64,000 nt of DNA from Pollenia angustigena (taxonomy: Eukaryota > Arthropoda > Insecta > Diptera > Polleniidae): positions 34,401,882-34,465,881 of the forward strand of contig OV884059.1 of assembly GCA_930367215.1 (NCBI GenBank), in the 5' to 3' direction. This document shows, one piece after another, positions 42,462 through 54,730 of the stretch. Position numbers and translations under genes: made by a program. The notes under the pieces are model-generated. The model was not told where the DNA came from, did not search any database, and saw nothing but the letters and a program-made list of their open reading frames with translations. Numbering within the stretch: position 1 is the stretch's first letter; each line of letters opens with the position of its first letter.

Positions 42462-45400
42462 CTAAACTTTAATATCCTTAACGTGGTAAGTTCCTATAGA
42501 TTTTCCTTGCAATGTTTCTAATTCATACATGTTATTTCCTACGGGCCTAACTACTCTACATTTTAAAAACTTTCGGCAAAATTTTGCATTTCTGTTTTTC
42601 GAAAAATCACTTAATACTGTGTTCCGGCGGTATACTTCTTGTCCTGGGTTAAATATAACATTTCTTGCTCGTTTGTTGTATCTCTCTGCACTTTTTTCGT
42701 AGGCTTTAGTCATGTTTTGTTTTATCTGTTCCCTGATTATATCCAACTTTTCGTTCCTTTTTAACTCCAAAATTTGATGATCAGTTAGAGATTGTAATTT
42801 TCTGTGATTCACCCTTTCACTGGCGTTGCTCTGTGGCGAATAGACTGCAGTTTTTATGTGTTGTATTTTGTAAGTCTGCATTAAATTTTGAAAACTCTTT
42901 GCGATAAATTGAGATCCATTATCACTGTGTATGATTTCCGGTACACCAAATTTATGAAAAATCTCATGAACTAGAAATTCTATGACGTTGCTTGTAGATG
43001 CTTCCTTCATTGCTTTTAAAAAGGTAAATTTGGAAAAATGATCAACGACTATAAAAATGTAGGAATTGCCATTTTTTGATCTCGGATATTTACCCATAAA
43101 ATCAATGTACAATTTTTGAAACGGCCTTTCAGTTATTACCTGTTTACCTATTTCCGGCCTCAGGTTTTGGTTAGTTGGCTTTATTTCTTTACACACTTGA
43201 CAGTTTTTTATAAACATTTTTACTTGAAATGCCATTTTAGGCCAGTAAAAGAACCTTTTTAATCTTTCAATAGTTTTTGCTGCTCCTCCATGCGCTGACG
43301 TTAGGGTGGAATGTGCTTTTTCTATAATAACTTGCGTAATGTTTGTTGGTATCCAGAGTTTCCATTTGTACTCATCTTCATTCTCTTCGAACGACATTTT
43401 TTTGAAAATCATACCATTTTCAATTTTTAAGTCTGGAAGTTGTTCACTGTTATTTTGTATGTGATTTATTAAATCCAAATACTCTTCGCTTTCAAATTCT
43501 GTCGTCTCGAAGTCGAAAATATCTTCCATTGTGATTTCATCGACATTTTCATCTGGTAATCTGGACAACATGTCGGCTACAACGTTTTCTGATCCTTTCC
43601 GGTGCATTATCTCAAAATCAAATGCCTGTAGTTTAAGGGACCAGCGCGCCAATCTGCCAGTTAAGTCCTTAAGCGACATCAGCCACTTTAAACTTGCATG
43701 GTCTGTTACTATCGTAAAAGGCATCATTTCAACGTAAGGTCTGAATTTCTGGACTGCCATGACCGCCGCTAAACATTCCTTTTCAGTCACGCTATAATTC
43801 CTTTGGCATGAATTTAACTTTTGAGAGTAGAAAGCTATCGGATGTTCCTCGTTGTTTTCATTGAGCTGATACAGAACTGCCCCTATGCCGTAATCACTAG
43901 CGTCGCATTGGATAAAAAAGCGTTTAGAAAAATCGGCGTGCCTTAGTACGGGAGCGGATGTTAGGGCTTTCTTTAATTCATCGAATGATGCAATGGCTTC
44001 AGGCGTCATAACAAACTTTTTAGTCTTTTTTAGGGTATCTGTTAAGGGAGCTGATATAGTAGAAAAATCCCTTATAAATCTACGGTACCATCCTGCAGTG
44101 CCTAAGAAGCTACGGACTTGCCTTGGAGTTTTAGGAATATTGATTTCTCTAATGGCTTTTACCTTTTCAGGGTCCGTTTTTAACATCCCACCGCCTATAA
44201 TAAACCCTAGGTATTTTAATTGTTTAAAACAAAACTGAGATTTTTTTAAACCAATAGTTAAATTAGCGTTAATTAAACATTGAGCTACTTCTTTCAACAA
44301 TTCCAAATGCTTTTCAAAACTATCTGATATAACTAGCAAATCATCTAGATATACAAATACGTTTTCCTTTAATTTCTGAGGAATGACTTTATCCATAAGT
44401 CTACAAAGTCGCTGTGCTGCGTTGCAGAGACCGAAGGGCATCACGCGAAACTGGTAAAGTGGCCGGCCTGCTACAGTAAACGCGGTATAAGATTTGCTTT
44501 CCTCCTCTAACTCTATCTGCCAAAATGCGAATTTTAGATCAACGCTACTAATGTAATAGGTCTCATCTATTCGGCTAAGGATACCATCTATATTTTGCAG
44601 TGGATATGCGTCCTTCACTGTAAGCTTATTCAACTTCCTGGCGTCTAGACAAAACCTGTTTTTTCCGGGTTTTCGTACCACTGTCGTCCGGTTACTCCAC
44701 GGGCTTTCACTTTCTTCTATTACGTTTAGTTCTAACATTTGATCTATTTCCTTGTATACGATTTCTTGTACTGCCGGAGATATTGGGTAATGTCTATCTT
44801 TTACCGGCTCGGCTCCTTCTACTAATTTAATACTATGTTTTTCCAGTGATGTACATCCTAGTCCCTTATTTTCAAATGATGGAAACATATTAATCACTTC
44901 GTTTAGACTTCCCCTCTGACAAGATGATAATTCATGGGGATCAGATTTGTGATTATCCGAAACATATTTTTCCATTATCTTCTCTATGTTTATTTCTGAA
45001 ACGCCTACTATTTCTGGAGCAAGTTCAAAACTTTTCCAAAAATCTATTCCTAAGTATGCTTGTTGCTCTAAATCAGGACAAAGATAAAATTCTATTTTAC
45101 TAATCTTATTATTATATTCTATATCTAATCTAATTTTTCCTAACAACCTATGTTCTTGGCCGCTGGCCGTGGATATTACTGAGAATATCGGCACTATTTG
45201 AATATCAAGATCATTAATAAGCTCTCTACACCCCCTGCCTAAAATACTCACAGAGGCACCAGTATCAAGAAGACCCTTTATTTTAACTTCACCAATTTTG
45301 ATTTCAGCATATGGTCTGGGATCTAATGATTTTCGGTCGGCTCCTCTAATTGCCTCGATAGCCAATTTCCTCAGTCTTCTCCTTTCAGCGAACTTCTCTC

Positions 45401-45545
45401 TTAGTTTTTTAATTCTTTTTGATATATATGGTCTCCTGATATTGACTTCCGAATTAAAAATTCTCTCTCGGACCTTTTTATAATTATCTTCTCTCTCCTT
45501 TAATGTATATAAGTGTCTGTGCTGGGGTATAAATCTATTAAACAT
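42462..45545 (-). CDS. Pol polyprotein of long-LTR Ty3/Gypsy element; integrase shortened
   Basis: A 1027-residue frame from ATG 45545, 32 bases after the gag stop. In order it has aspartic protease (LLDTGASVSILG, about residue 93), reverse transcriptase (FGLCNAAQRL; catalytic VYLDDLLV near 400), RNase H (QCDASDYGIG near 545; TDHASLKWLM near 615) and integrase. Integrase shows the HHCC zinc motif (HSTLTSAHGG, then CQVCKEI), D in YIDFMG, D in HSDNGSQF, and E in NASERVNH near 905. Straight after ERVN the sequence jumps to the C-terminal LTDHQILEL region. Family members carry roughly 60-80 further core residues there, so integrase is probably inactive. The C-terminus has FNPGQEVYRRN and ends HVKDIKV. 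No stop interrupts the frame. Confidence 0.9.
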   Translation of the reverse strand: MFNRFIPQHRHLYTLKEREDNYKKVRERIFNSEVNIRRPYISKRIKKLREKFAERRRLRKLAIEAIRGADRKSLDPRPYAEIKIGEVKIKGLLDTGASVSILGRGCRELINDLDIQIVPIFSVISTASGQEHRLLGKIRLDIEYNNKISKIEFYLCPDLEQQAYLGIDFWKSFELAPEIVGVSEINIEKIMEKYVSDNHKSDPHELSSCQRGSLNEVINMFPSFENKGLGCTSLEKHSIKLVEGAEPVKDRHYPISPAVQEIVYKEIDQMLELNVIEESESPWSNRTTVVRKPGKNRFCLDARKLNKLTVKDAYPLQNIDGILSRIDETYYISSVDLKFAFWQIELEEESKSYTAFTVAGRPLYQFRVMPFGLCNAAQRLCRLMDKVIPQKLKENVFVYLDDLLVISDSFEKHLELLKEVAQCLINANLTIGLKKSQFCFKQLKYLGFIIGGGMLKTDPEKVKAIREINIPKTPRQVRSFLGTAGWYRRFIRDFSTISAPLTDTLKKTKKFVMTPEAIASFDELKKALTSAPVLRHADFSKRFFIQCDASDYGIGAVLYQLNENNEEHPIAFYSQKLNSCQRNYSVTEKECLAAVMAVQKFRPYVEMMPFTIVTDHASLKWLMSLKDLTGRLARWSLKLQAFDFEIMHRKGSENVVADMLSRLPDENVDEITMEDIFDFETTEFESEEYLDLINHIQNNSEQLPDLKIENGMIFKKMSFEENEDEYKWKLWIPTNITQVIIEKAHSTLTSAHGGAAKTIERLKRFFYWPKMAFQVKMFIKNCQVCKEIKPTNQNLRPEIGKQVITERPFQKLYIDFMGKYPRSKNGNSYIFIVVDHFSKFTFLKAMKEASTSNVIEFLVHEIFHKFGVPEIIHSDNGSQFIAKSFQNLMQTYKIQHIKTAVYSPQSNASERVNHRKLQSLTDHQILELKRNEKLDIIREQIKQNMTKAYEKSAERYNKRARNVIFNPGQEVYRRNTVLSDFSKNRNAKFCRKFLKCRVVRPVGNNMYELETLQGKSIGTYHVKDIKV

Positions 45546-45577
45546 TTTTATTTCTTTAATTAAATTTGCTGATTTTT

Positions 45578-47005
45578 TTATTCTTGCAGGTGGGTTTGCG
45601 GGTTCGTTTTCGAACGATGGTCCCCCGCATTCCCTTCGTTCCTGTAAAAATGTTTATTCCGGCAATCAATGCAATTTGGTGCTATTACTTCGGGCTTTCC
45701 ACACCGGTAACAAAATATAGTTCTCTCGTTTGATGGACAATCCATAAAAACGTGGCCATTTTGACGGCAGTTCCAGCACACTACTGTAGTTCTGGTCATC
45801 GTGTTTCCTGCATTGCTCGCTCTAATTGCTGCTACTTCGGGGCGTTCTATTTCAGGCATTTGATAGGATTCCGGACTTTCTTCACTTATTTCGTTTACGT
45901 GTCTAGGGTAGCGGTTTACAGGAGTTGACAAGATTCTGTTTTCTTTTCTGAGAAAGGTTTTTTCCGCATCGATACAACTGATTCTCAATTCCTCTACTGA
46001 CGAAACATTCATTGGGTAAACAATTCTTCCGATGTTCTCCCTTAAATTCTTTTTGATCATCTTGATCATTTCCGCTTCAGGCATGGATATGCTCAAGCGT
46101 GAACGAAGCTGCGTCATGGTAAAGAAAAACGAATCTATAGACTCCCCTGGCTGTTGTTTCCTTTCAACCATGTCCCTCATTAGTTCGAAACTGGAACGAG
46201 TGGATTTATATTGTTTCAGTAGAGCTATTTTTAATGTAGACCAATCTGACACATAATTAGTTTGTATAAATAGCCAGTACCATTTTTCGGCGGCTCCTTT
46301 GACCAAAAGATGGAAGTTATCTAGTAATTCCTTCCAGGATATACCGTACTGGTGTTGAAGACGCTCCAGACGGAAAACAAAGTCTTCGACTGCTAATTTA
46401 TTGGAATCCCCATCGAATTCTAAACCCCATTTATCGATGCGAGGTCTATGGAAGCCCCTTGGATATTCATCACCATTTATCGAGGAAGCCCTGGAAGACT
46501 GGGAATGTACGCCTGACATTTCCATTGGCTGTGGACCCTCTGCTGATGACCTTGACACATTTGGTAAGTTTACTTCTATTAATTTTCGGTTTTCTTGCTG
46601 TGTTTGCTGGACCACTATGCTGAGTCTGCTAACAGTTGCCGTTAACTCAGCCATAGTCTTCTTCATATCGGCCATTTGAGAACTTATTTCCTGATCTACT
46701 AATCTTTTTACTGATCTATCAACATTCTCTACACTATTGGACCTAACGTAATGCCTACTTGTACTCTGACCTGGCACATTAGTTGGTAACGTATATGCAT
46801 GTGGAGGAACATTAGGGTTGCCGGTTATTATAGTTCCCGACAAATCTCTAATCTGACCGGTATTTTTCTCCGCCATTTCTACGCTATATTTCGGTGTATT
46901 TGGTTTATGATTTTTTTGTAATACGTGTGGTGTAGAACGGTTTAAGTCGAATTGAACCTGCCTCACTCTTTTTCGAGATCTAGTTACGGGTGGACTATTA
47001 CTCAT
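45578..47005 (-). CDS. Gag of long-LTR Ty3/Gypsy element
   Basis: A 475-residue frame from ATG 47005 (MSNSPPVTRSRKR). The N-terminal third is polar with a coiled-coil-like stretch (SQMADMKKTMAELTATVSRL). A capsid domain follows (FHLLVKGAAEKWYWLF; QQPGESIDSFFFTMTQLRSRL, the major-homology-like region). The nucleocapsid end has CWNCRQNGHVFMDC, a standard CCHC knuckle, and CYRCGKPEVIAPNCIDC, a modified one. It would assemble the particle and package RNA. Intact. pol follows in another frame after a 32-base gap, so pol expression needs a shift or reinitiation. Confidence 0.85.
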   Translation of the reverse strand: MSNSPPVTRSRKRVRQVQFDLNRSTPHVLQKNHKPNTPKYSVEMAEKNTGQIRDLSGTIITGNPNVPPHAYTLPTNVPGQSTSRHYVRSNSVENVDRSVKRLVDQEISSQMADMKKTMAELTATVSRLSIVVQQTQQENRKLIEVNLPNVSRSSAEGPQPMEMSGVHSQSSRASSINGDEYPRGFHRPRIDKWGLEFDGDSNKLAVEDFVFRLERLQHQYGISWKELLDNFHLLVKGAAEKWYWLFIQTNYVSDWSTLKIALLKQYKSTRSSFELMRDMVERKQQPGESIDSFFFTMTQLRSRLSISMPEAEMIKMIKKNLRENIGRIVYPMNVSSVEELRISCIDAEKTFLRKENRILSTPVNRYPRHVNEISEESPESYQMPEIERPEVAAIRASNAGNTMTRTTVVCWNCRQNGHVFMDCPSNERTIFCYRCGKPEVIAPNCIDCRNKHFYRNEGNAGDHRSKTNPQTHLQE

Positions 47006-48152
47006 ACTCTTGAAGCTGACTAATAAAATAATTCCCCCCTTCAATTTCAAAAATTGGTAGAATTTATGGCAGAAAAAAAATTGGCAAATTTTTGGTAAAT
47101 AAATGAAAATAAAAAAAAATATAAAAAAAATAATAAAAAATATAAAAAAGAAAAAATAATAATAAAAAATATAATAAATAAAATAATAAAAAAAAAATTA
47201 ATATAATATTGAAATATAAAACAATAATAATAATAAAAACAAACTAAAAATTATTAATACTACGGAAATGTTAACTAAATAATATTAAATAATAAAAATG
47301 TTAATTAAAGAAACTTAAGAGTTAATAAGCAATTCTAAAAAAAAATACTTCAAATAAGATTTATAAAAACAAAACTAGAAAAAAATAACAACAAACACTT
47401 TTTTTCAAATGAATTAAAATTTAAATTTTCTATGTAATAATTTATTAAAAGCAAAATAAAAAAAAAGATATTAAAAAGAATACTATTTATTCTCTTTTTT
47501 TTTTCTCCTTTATATAACCAACTACTTCTATCAGAATTAGTATACATTATGGGTTCCGGAAATGGTGGACGGATGTGGAGGTCCAAGCGGTTGATAACTA
47601 AAGCATGTTAAATGTGGCACGAGAAATGAATTTTAAAACAACATTTTCCTGGAGTTCTTCCAGCGTGGTTCCCTAGTACTTCAAACTAATATTTATTATT
47701 AACGAGATTACGAGTGATTATTGATGGCATATAATACATCCTACCTCGTGATATAATCGGCACGAGAGGCTATTATATGACTTCAACATACAACACTTTC
47801 ACGACTCCAACAAAAAAAAACTAAATAAGTTAAATATCAAACATTCAGAAACGATAAACAATACAATTAGAGACTTTCAACTAGTACACTAAGATATTCT
47901 CTTCTATTTCTGTAAGTATTATCAGAACTAATCGATAAACCTAGTAGACTTTCCTTATATACAACATTCCCTTTTCTATTTTCTAGAGTGGCTATATAAA
48001 TCTCATCTACTATATTTAACGGAGTTTTCGGGCTATTACAAAAAAAAATCTTTTAATGGACTATTGTCTCATGTATAGGTGACGTACATGAAGTTTCATT
48101 ACATCGCTTAGGGAACCTTTACATATTTAACTAAAACCTCCTAAGCTATTGC
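47006..48152 (-). other. 5' leader of the retrotransposon, no gene
   Basis: Between gag and the primer site. It is dominated by A-rich sequence on the plus strand (47100-47500), i.e. a pyrimidine-rich leader in the transcript. No frame is supported. Confidence 0.6.
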
Positions 48153-48170
48153 ATTTGAAATTGGGCGCCA
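48153..48170 (-). promoter_or_regulatory. Primer-binding site, tRNA-Lys-like
   Basis: On the minus strand, three bases after the 5' LTR, the sequence reads TGGCGCCCAATTTCAAAT. The first ten bases match the complement of the 3' end of insect tRNA-Lys, as used by several Gypsy elements; the rest does not. Confidence 0.7.
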
Positions 48171-48173
48171 TTC

Positions 48174-51100
48174 TGTTACGGACCGGTTTACTTGGCGAGG
48201 ATTCCGTCTAGCTCACATTAACTCTCTCAGGAGGTTCCAACCCTCCCGCCAAAAGCGTATCCTAACAAAAAAAAAAATAACAGGAAATCGAAACAACGGA
48301 AACTACAAAAACACAAACGATACCACATTAAACAAATCGCGGGGACAGATGTTATTCCCCTCATGCCCTCCCAACCTTGTCGCGAATATGTTCCTCATTT
48401 TTATACAGCGACCCAAACTCCACCAGACCTCTTCTCCACTTACCTTTCCATCACATCCGGTTCCCCTAATTTAAATTTAAGCCATCATTTTTTTCTTTTA
48501 AGTTATTATACACAAAACATACTTTATTATAAAAAAACTGTTAATACTAAAGATAATCTTATGCTACAATTTTCCTTATACATAACAAATATTTTTTTTC
48601 AATTCTTACTAATCCTTAAATTAATACTATCTCCTTTTTCTCAAATTTAGTTTTTTTTTTTCTCTTTTTAAATATCTATATATATGTATATCCAAATCCA
48701 GTTTAATAATTCCGATTTAACTTTTTCTTTTAAATTACACTTGCAATTAACTAATTAGAACTCAAGCTTCTTTTATAAAACTCATTTATTTGAATCCTTT
48801 TCAACGATCAACTTTACCCTCACCTAAAGGAGCTCCCTGAGGTAATCTTTCCTTTCCTGTCACTCTACAGGCCTTATCTTTTTACTTATTTTTTCTGTTT
48901 ATACCGATCTTCACTTAAGCTCTTTGTAATTACCTCTTTTTTTTTATAATTATATTTTCCTTCTATTTTAAATTTATTCTTGATCTTTATATATATATAA
49001 ATATTTAATTTCAAATAATCTAACTTCTCTATTTTTTTCCCTTCCCCTGATTTCTATTTCTTTTTTTTTTTTTTTTTGTTTTTTTTTTTTTTTTTTTTTT
49101 TAAGGGATGATTTTTCTTTTTTTTTTTTTAAATATATATTAAACACGTAAACTAACTACACACTCTCAAAATTCTTACACCTTTATAACACTTACACAAT
49201 TTTCTAAATACATATTAAAAAATAAATTTTAACTAGAAATAATTTTTATAATTTTAATATAATTAAATTTCTTTTCTTAAATTTTTCAGGATTATGCTGT
49301 TAATAAACTATTTTAATTTCTTTTCAAATTTATATTCTTTCCGGTTTTTTCTTCCTTGAGACGTTTGATAATAAAACATTATATATCATACAAATATTGC
49401 CAATTGCATTTGGATTTTTTTTTTTTTTCTTAATATATTGAAAATTACTGGTTTGTATCTACTAATTTTTCCTTGCTTAATACTTCTTTCTCGCACTTCC
49501 TAGGACACTTTTTCCTGACTCAAAATATATTTTTTTTTTTAAATGTGTTACCTGGCTAATTCCCGTGTGGTTTTGGCAAAGTTCGTCCACACCCTTCACT
49601 GAAACTTCCTCGAGAGAATAGCCAGCTATGTGGAACAATAAAATATATTCTCTTTACTGCCAGAAATATTTAAAAGATATTTATATTCATCTCAATTCCA
49701 ATTTTATTGAAGTTTTGCAAAACCCCATTTATTTGTCCACACCAGTGGTTATTTTCAAAAAAAAACTTCAATAAAACAGGATTTGTTTCTGAATATACTA
49801 CACTACTTTGCTCAAACACTTTTGCCTCACTTACGTTTTTTATTTTTCTTTTATTAAATTTAACTTTTTCCCAAGTTTTAGGTTCACACAAACTTAAACT
49901 TCCTCCGCTTAACTTCAGTGTAACTTTTGCTTCTTTTATTATAAGTTTTTATTTTCACAACTGCACTGGTTAACGTCTCACTTTTAAAATTTTGTTTACT
50001 AATGAACTACTCTTTTTTATTTCGTCAGCTTAAATACTTGCTCCCTATTTACATACTCGGGATCTTTTCCTAATTTCCCTATTTACTTTTCCGCGGTATT
50101 TTCAAAACTCCTCCCTCCTATACATTAACAAAATTTACCACAAAAACTTACATAATCATTTTCCCCTTTGGCGCCTTTTAACATATCATATAATATTAAA
50201 TATACCTACTACAAAAAAAAACTTCTAGATTTTCGCGCCCATTACTACCTTTTTTCCTGATCTCCCCCTTGACTACGACAGACAAATGCAATAATACTTA
50301 TCAGGTCAGCCAGCAGCTCTATCCCATCTTTTTCTATCTCTCTCCGCTAAGTTTGTTTTCCTTAACTGCTAATATTAAAATTATATAATTTAATCCCGCA
50401 GCCTTGTCACCCGCCAATTTCCATTTTTAATTTATAGGCCAAAACCAAAAACATTATTGCGTAGCATCTACCACTGCCAGTATTAGGCTCTCATGAAAAT
50501 TAGTTGTTAAATTTAATTTATTCATAACTTCAAATAAAATTTATTTCAAATATTAATTTTCAGTTGTGAATGAAAAGACCAACCCTGTGTAGTTTTACTC
50601 TATGTTTAATCGTTGCCAACTCAATGTGATTATTTCGTTCTACCGTTTCTACACTACACTTATACACACATACTTAGATACTCATCTTATTTTTTTATTA
50701 TTCGCCTGTCATCATCAAATCCACATGTAAGTAAATTAAAAATATTAATTTTTCCTTTTTCCTTTCTTTTTTTACAGATTTCACTGCTAATTTTTACGGA
50801 ACTTAACCAGGACATCCACGTAAGTATTGAAATGTATCGTTCCTAAAAAAAACTACATGTTTTTCCATACATTTAATGTTTATTCTTCTTTTTTTTTCAG
50901 CTTAAAACCAACAACAACAAACTAACCCAAAAAAAAACAAAAACTACCTAAAACTAACCACCATCAGAAACAAAAATTGATTCCACTGAGACTCGGGCAG
51001 GAGGTAGTGTCTCCATTGGCCGCAAGCCCCTCTCAATATTTATGTACAAAACCACTGGACAAGGGCAGGAGTAGTGGCTCCACTGTATATTGCCCCTCCA

Positions 51101-51286
51101 TGAAAAATCCATCGGGGTATCGGCAGGAGTGGTGGCTCCAACGAAAATTCGCCTCCCCTGAAAAATTATAATTACGGGATGACTTATCTGGACTTTTACA
51201 GCCGCATCCCGACAGATTTGGTACAGACCGTCCACGCCAAAATTTTTTTCTGCGCTACATTCGGCATGTGTACCTCGTCCGCAACA
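48174..51286 (-). repeat. 5' LTR of the long-LTR retrotransposon
   Basis: 3113 bp, partner of 36764-39868. It ends at 51286, directly followed by the TSD ACCA. The main length difference from its partner lies in poly-T tracts near 49060-49100. Confidence 0.9.
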
Positions 51287-51775
51287 ACCATAGGCCCCAT
51301 ATAAACCTTACTCCCGAAAAACAGCATAGTACGCCTAAAAACGTAAAAAATAACGCTAGCCTAACAAAATTAAGTACGTCACAGTTTTTTAGGACTAGAA
51401 ATAACACTGTGAAATTTCGTGACGATCGGTTCAAAATTTACCTTAGGCCCCATATAAACCCTACTACCGGAAAACAGTTTAGTACCCCAAAAACCGTCAA
51501 AAATAATGCAATCATAACAAATTTTGGCTCGTCACAGTTTTAAAGGACTAGAAATGACGCTGTGAAATTTCGTGATGATCGGTCCATAATTTACCCTAGG
51601 CCCCATATAAACCCTACTAACGGAAAGCAGTTTAGTCGCCTTAAACCATAATTAATAACAAATTGTCACAGTTTAAGATAATAATAACATCATACAGATA
51701 TTTCTCCTTAAACATTCGAACTGTCGGTGGAGGGTATCAAAGATTCGGCACCGCCGAATATAGCACTCTAACTTG
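51287..51775 (+). mobile_element. Mini-me/DINE-1-like element, right part
   Basis: Continues the 153-bp minisatellite (anchors near 51424 and 51577). It ends with GATTCGGCACCGCCGAATAT, a short perfect hairpin (ATTCGGC / GCCGAAT), then AGCACTCTAACTTGTT. A hairpin shortly before the 3' end fits a Helitron/Helentron-type terminus. Confidence 0.55.
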
Positions 51776-52485
51776 TTATAATATGCATGTGTACATATGT
51801 ATGTATATATCATAAGCTAAATTGCAAATAGGTGTTACTAAAAAAAAAAAAAAAAAAAAAAATTAAATCGAGTTTTTGATTGATTATTATAAATGCATGA
51901 CATGACATGTAGTTTTGTCTGGACAAAAATTTATATTTCTGCGATCAGAAATTACGATTTTTTTACAAAAACCAAAGGGGCTGAACTACAAGTTAATAAC
52001 GGTGTCACAAATCGGAATATCGCCTGACCATTTGCCGGTGGTGGATGTGATGCTGCGCGAGTTGATGGTGGTGCACCAAAAGAACTGTTAGAATCAATTG
52101 CCGTATCGCAACTTACCTACTCATATACAACTTTATAAAAATGTGTTTTCTTTTCACAAATATTTTATCATAATACATGCTTATTTTTTGCATAGCAACT
52201 AAGGGAAATAACAAATAAAGAAGCAGAGCATACAATTAAAACAGAATAATGAAATAAATAAATAATCAATGAAGATGAAAAATAGTTTACAGTCGCAAAA
52301 TTTAGCGGCTGACTAACCATTAGCTATAAATACAAGATTAGAGGCTTTAAGCACGATGGCCACGTATCAAATTGATTTGTCAAACTCAGTTTTTTTTTGA
52401 TTGTGTTAGTGAAAAAAATCTCACACGTATATGTTGATGTGAGTTTGACGAAAATCAAAACAATTTAGATTTTCTGTTAAAGAAG
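51776..52485. other. No gene; poly(A) tract and small hairpin
   Basis: A run of 24 A at about 51840-51863. TTTGTCAAACTCA near 52375 pairs with TGAGTTTGACGAAA near 52439. No coding frame supported. Confidence 0.45.
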
Positions 52486-52733
52486 AAGTCGAAAGATACT
52501 TAAGATCTTCTAATATTTGTAGAGTCGCAGATTTGCTTGTTTACGGTCGCAATGATATCTTAAGCGCTAACTTGGAGAAAATGCGCAGAAATTTTCGAGT
52601 TCTCAAATGAATTCTGTCGCATCTGAGAGACTATTTTCCACTGTAGGTCTGGTTCAAACGGAAATCGTCTATCTCCGCAAAAGTTGAGAATACTTTGTTT
52701 TCTTAACCAAAATCTTATAAATGTCAATTTTAA
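52486..52733 (+). pseudogene. hAT transposase C-terminal (dimerisation) fragment
   Basis: The plus strand reads EVERYLRSSNICRVADLLVY, then LEKMRRNFRVLK. After a frame change it reads NSVASERLFSTVGLVQTE and, past a TGA, YFVFLTKIL. The order E-V-x-R-Y-L, N-L-x-K-x-R, S-V-A-S-E-R-x-F-S-T-x-G, F-L-x-K-x-L is that of the hAT dimerisation domain. At least one frameshift and one stop. It ends about 430 bp before the Rpt3 start codon. Confidence 0.75.
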
Positions 52734-52892
52734 ATATAAATAATTAGTTATTTAGGCTGTTATTTTTGTGTAAAAGTTTTTTTTTATTTTATTATAAATC
52801 TTACAATCTCTTGCACTGTAATTTTGAATAATATAACAAATTACTCTACTTGAGTTTGGTTAATTTTAACTTAAATTCAAAACGCGTGTTGG

Positions 52893-52900
52893 TATCGATA
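52893..52900. promoter_or_regulatory. DRE (TATCGATA) upstream of Rpt3
   Basis: A perfect palindromic TATCGATA, the DREF-binding element common in core promoters of housekeeping and replication genes of flies. It is 261 bp before the Rpt3 ATG, with a near match (TATCGGTATCG) at about 52923. No TATA box stands nearer the gene. Confidence 0.6.
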
Positions 52901-53160
52901 TGGGCGATATTTTGTTTTGATTATCGGTATCGTGCCGACAAAAAAGCACATCGTTACTTCCATAGTATTTATACACACGAAGTAAAAAGGCATTGTTGTC
53001 GGTAAAACAGTTTCCAACAAAAACTATGGCAACTTTTTTATCGGGACTACTATTTAATGCAACGTTGTACTTTATGTCGAGCATTATTTTAACAAGTCAT
53101 TGCAACAGTTTGCAAATTTAAGGAAAAATTATTTTAGTTTGTTAATAAATATAACTTAAT

Positions 53161-54588
<1,428 letters not shown>

Positions 54589-54671
54589 AAACATACTTAA
54601 AAACAATTTTTTAATATCTTCATTAAAATCCTTTAATATAAAATTAGATGTCACTATCATACACTTCTTAA

Positions 54672-54677
54672 AATAAA
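54672..54677 (+). promoter_or_regulatory. Polyadenylation signal of Rpt3
   Basis: AATAAA, 84 bases after the stop codon. It is the only canonical signal before the next element at 54731. Confidence 0.65.
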
Positions 54678-54730
54678 TACAAATCGAAAGCTTATGGCAA
54701 AAATAATTAAAATTTTTCACTTATTCGTAA

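Larger units (their letters stand above)
36764..51286 (-). mobile_element. Complete Ty3/Gypsy-type LTR retrotransposon, 14.5 kb, very long LTRs
   Basis: LTRs of 3105 bp (36764-39868) and 3113 bp (48174-51286) enclose gag (47005-45578), pol (45545-42462) and 2.6 kb without an env frame, all on the minus strand. ACCA is duplicated at 36760-36763 and 51287-51290, and the flanks join into an unbroken minisatellite. LTR ends are TG...CA. A tRNA-Lys-like primer site adjoins the 5' LTR. Two MITEs lie in the 3' region. pol order is protease-RT-RNase H-integrase. The long LTRs and pol C-terminus recall the Osvaldo/Ulysses group; this is a tentative assignment. Confidence 0.9.

Noticed and set aside
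48363..51235. Paired frames repeated at 36952-39753
   Set aside because: Present twice only because they lie in the two LTRs; no domain, not conserved-looking.
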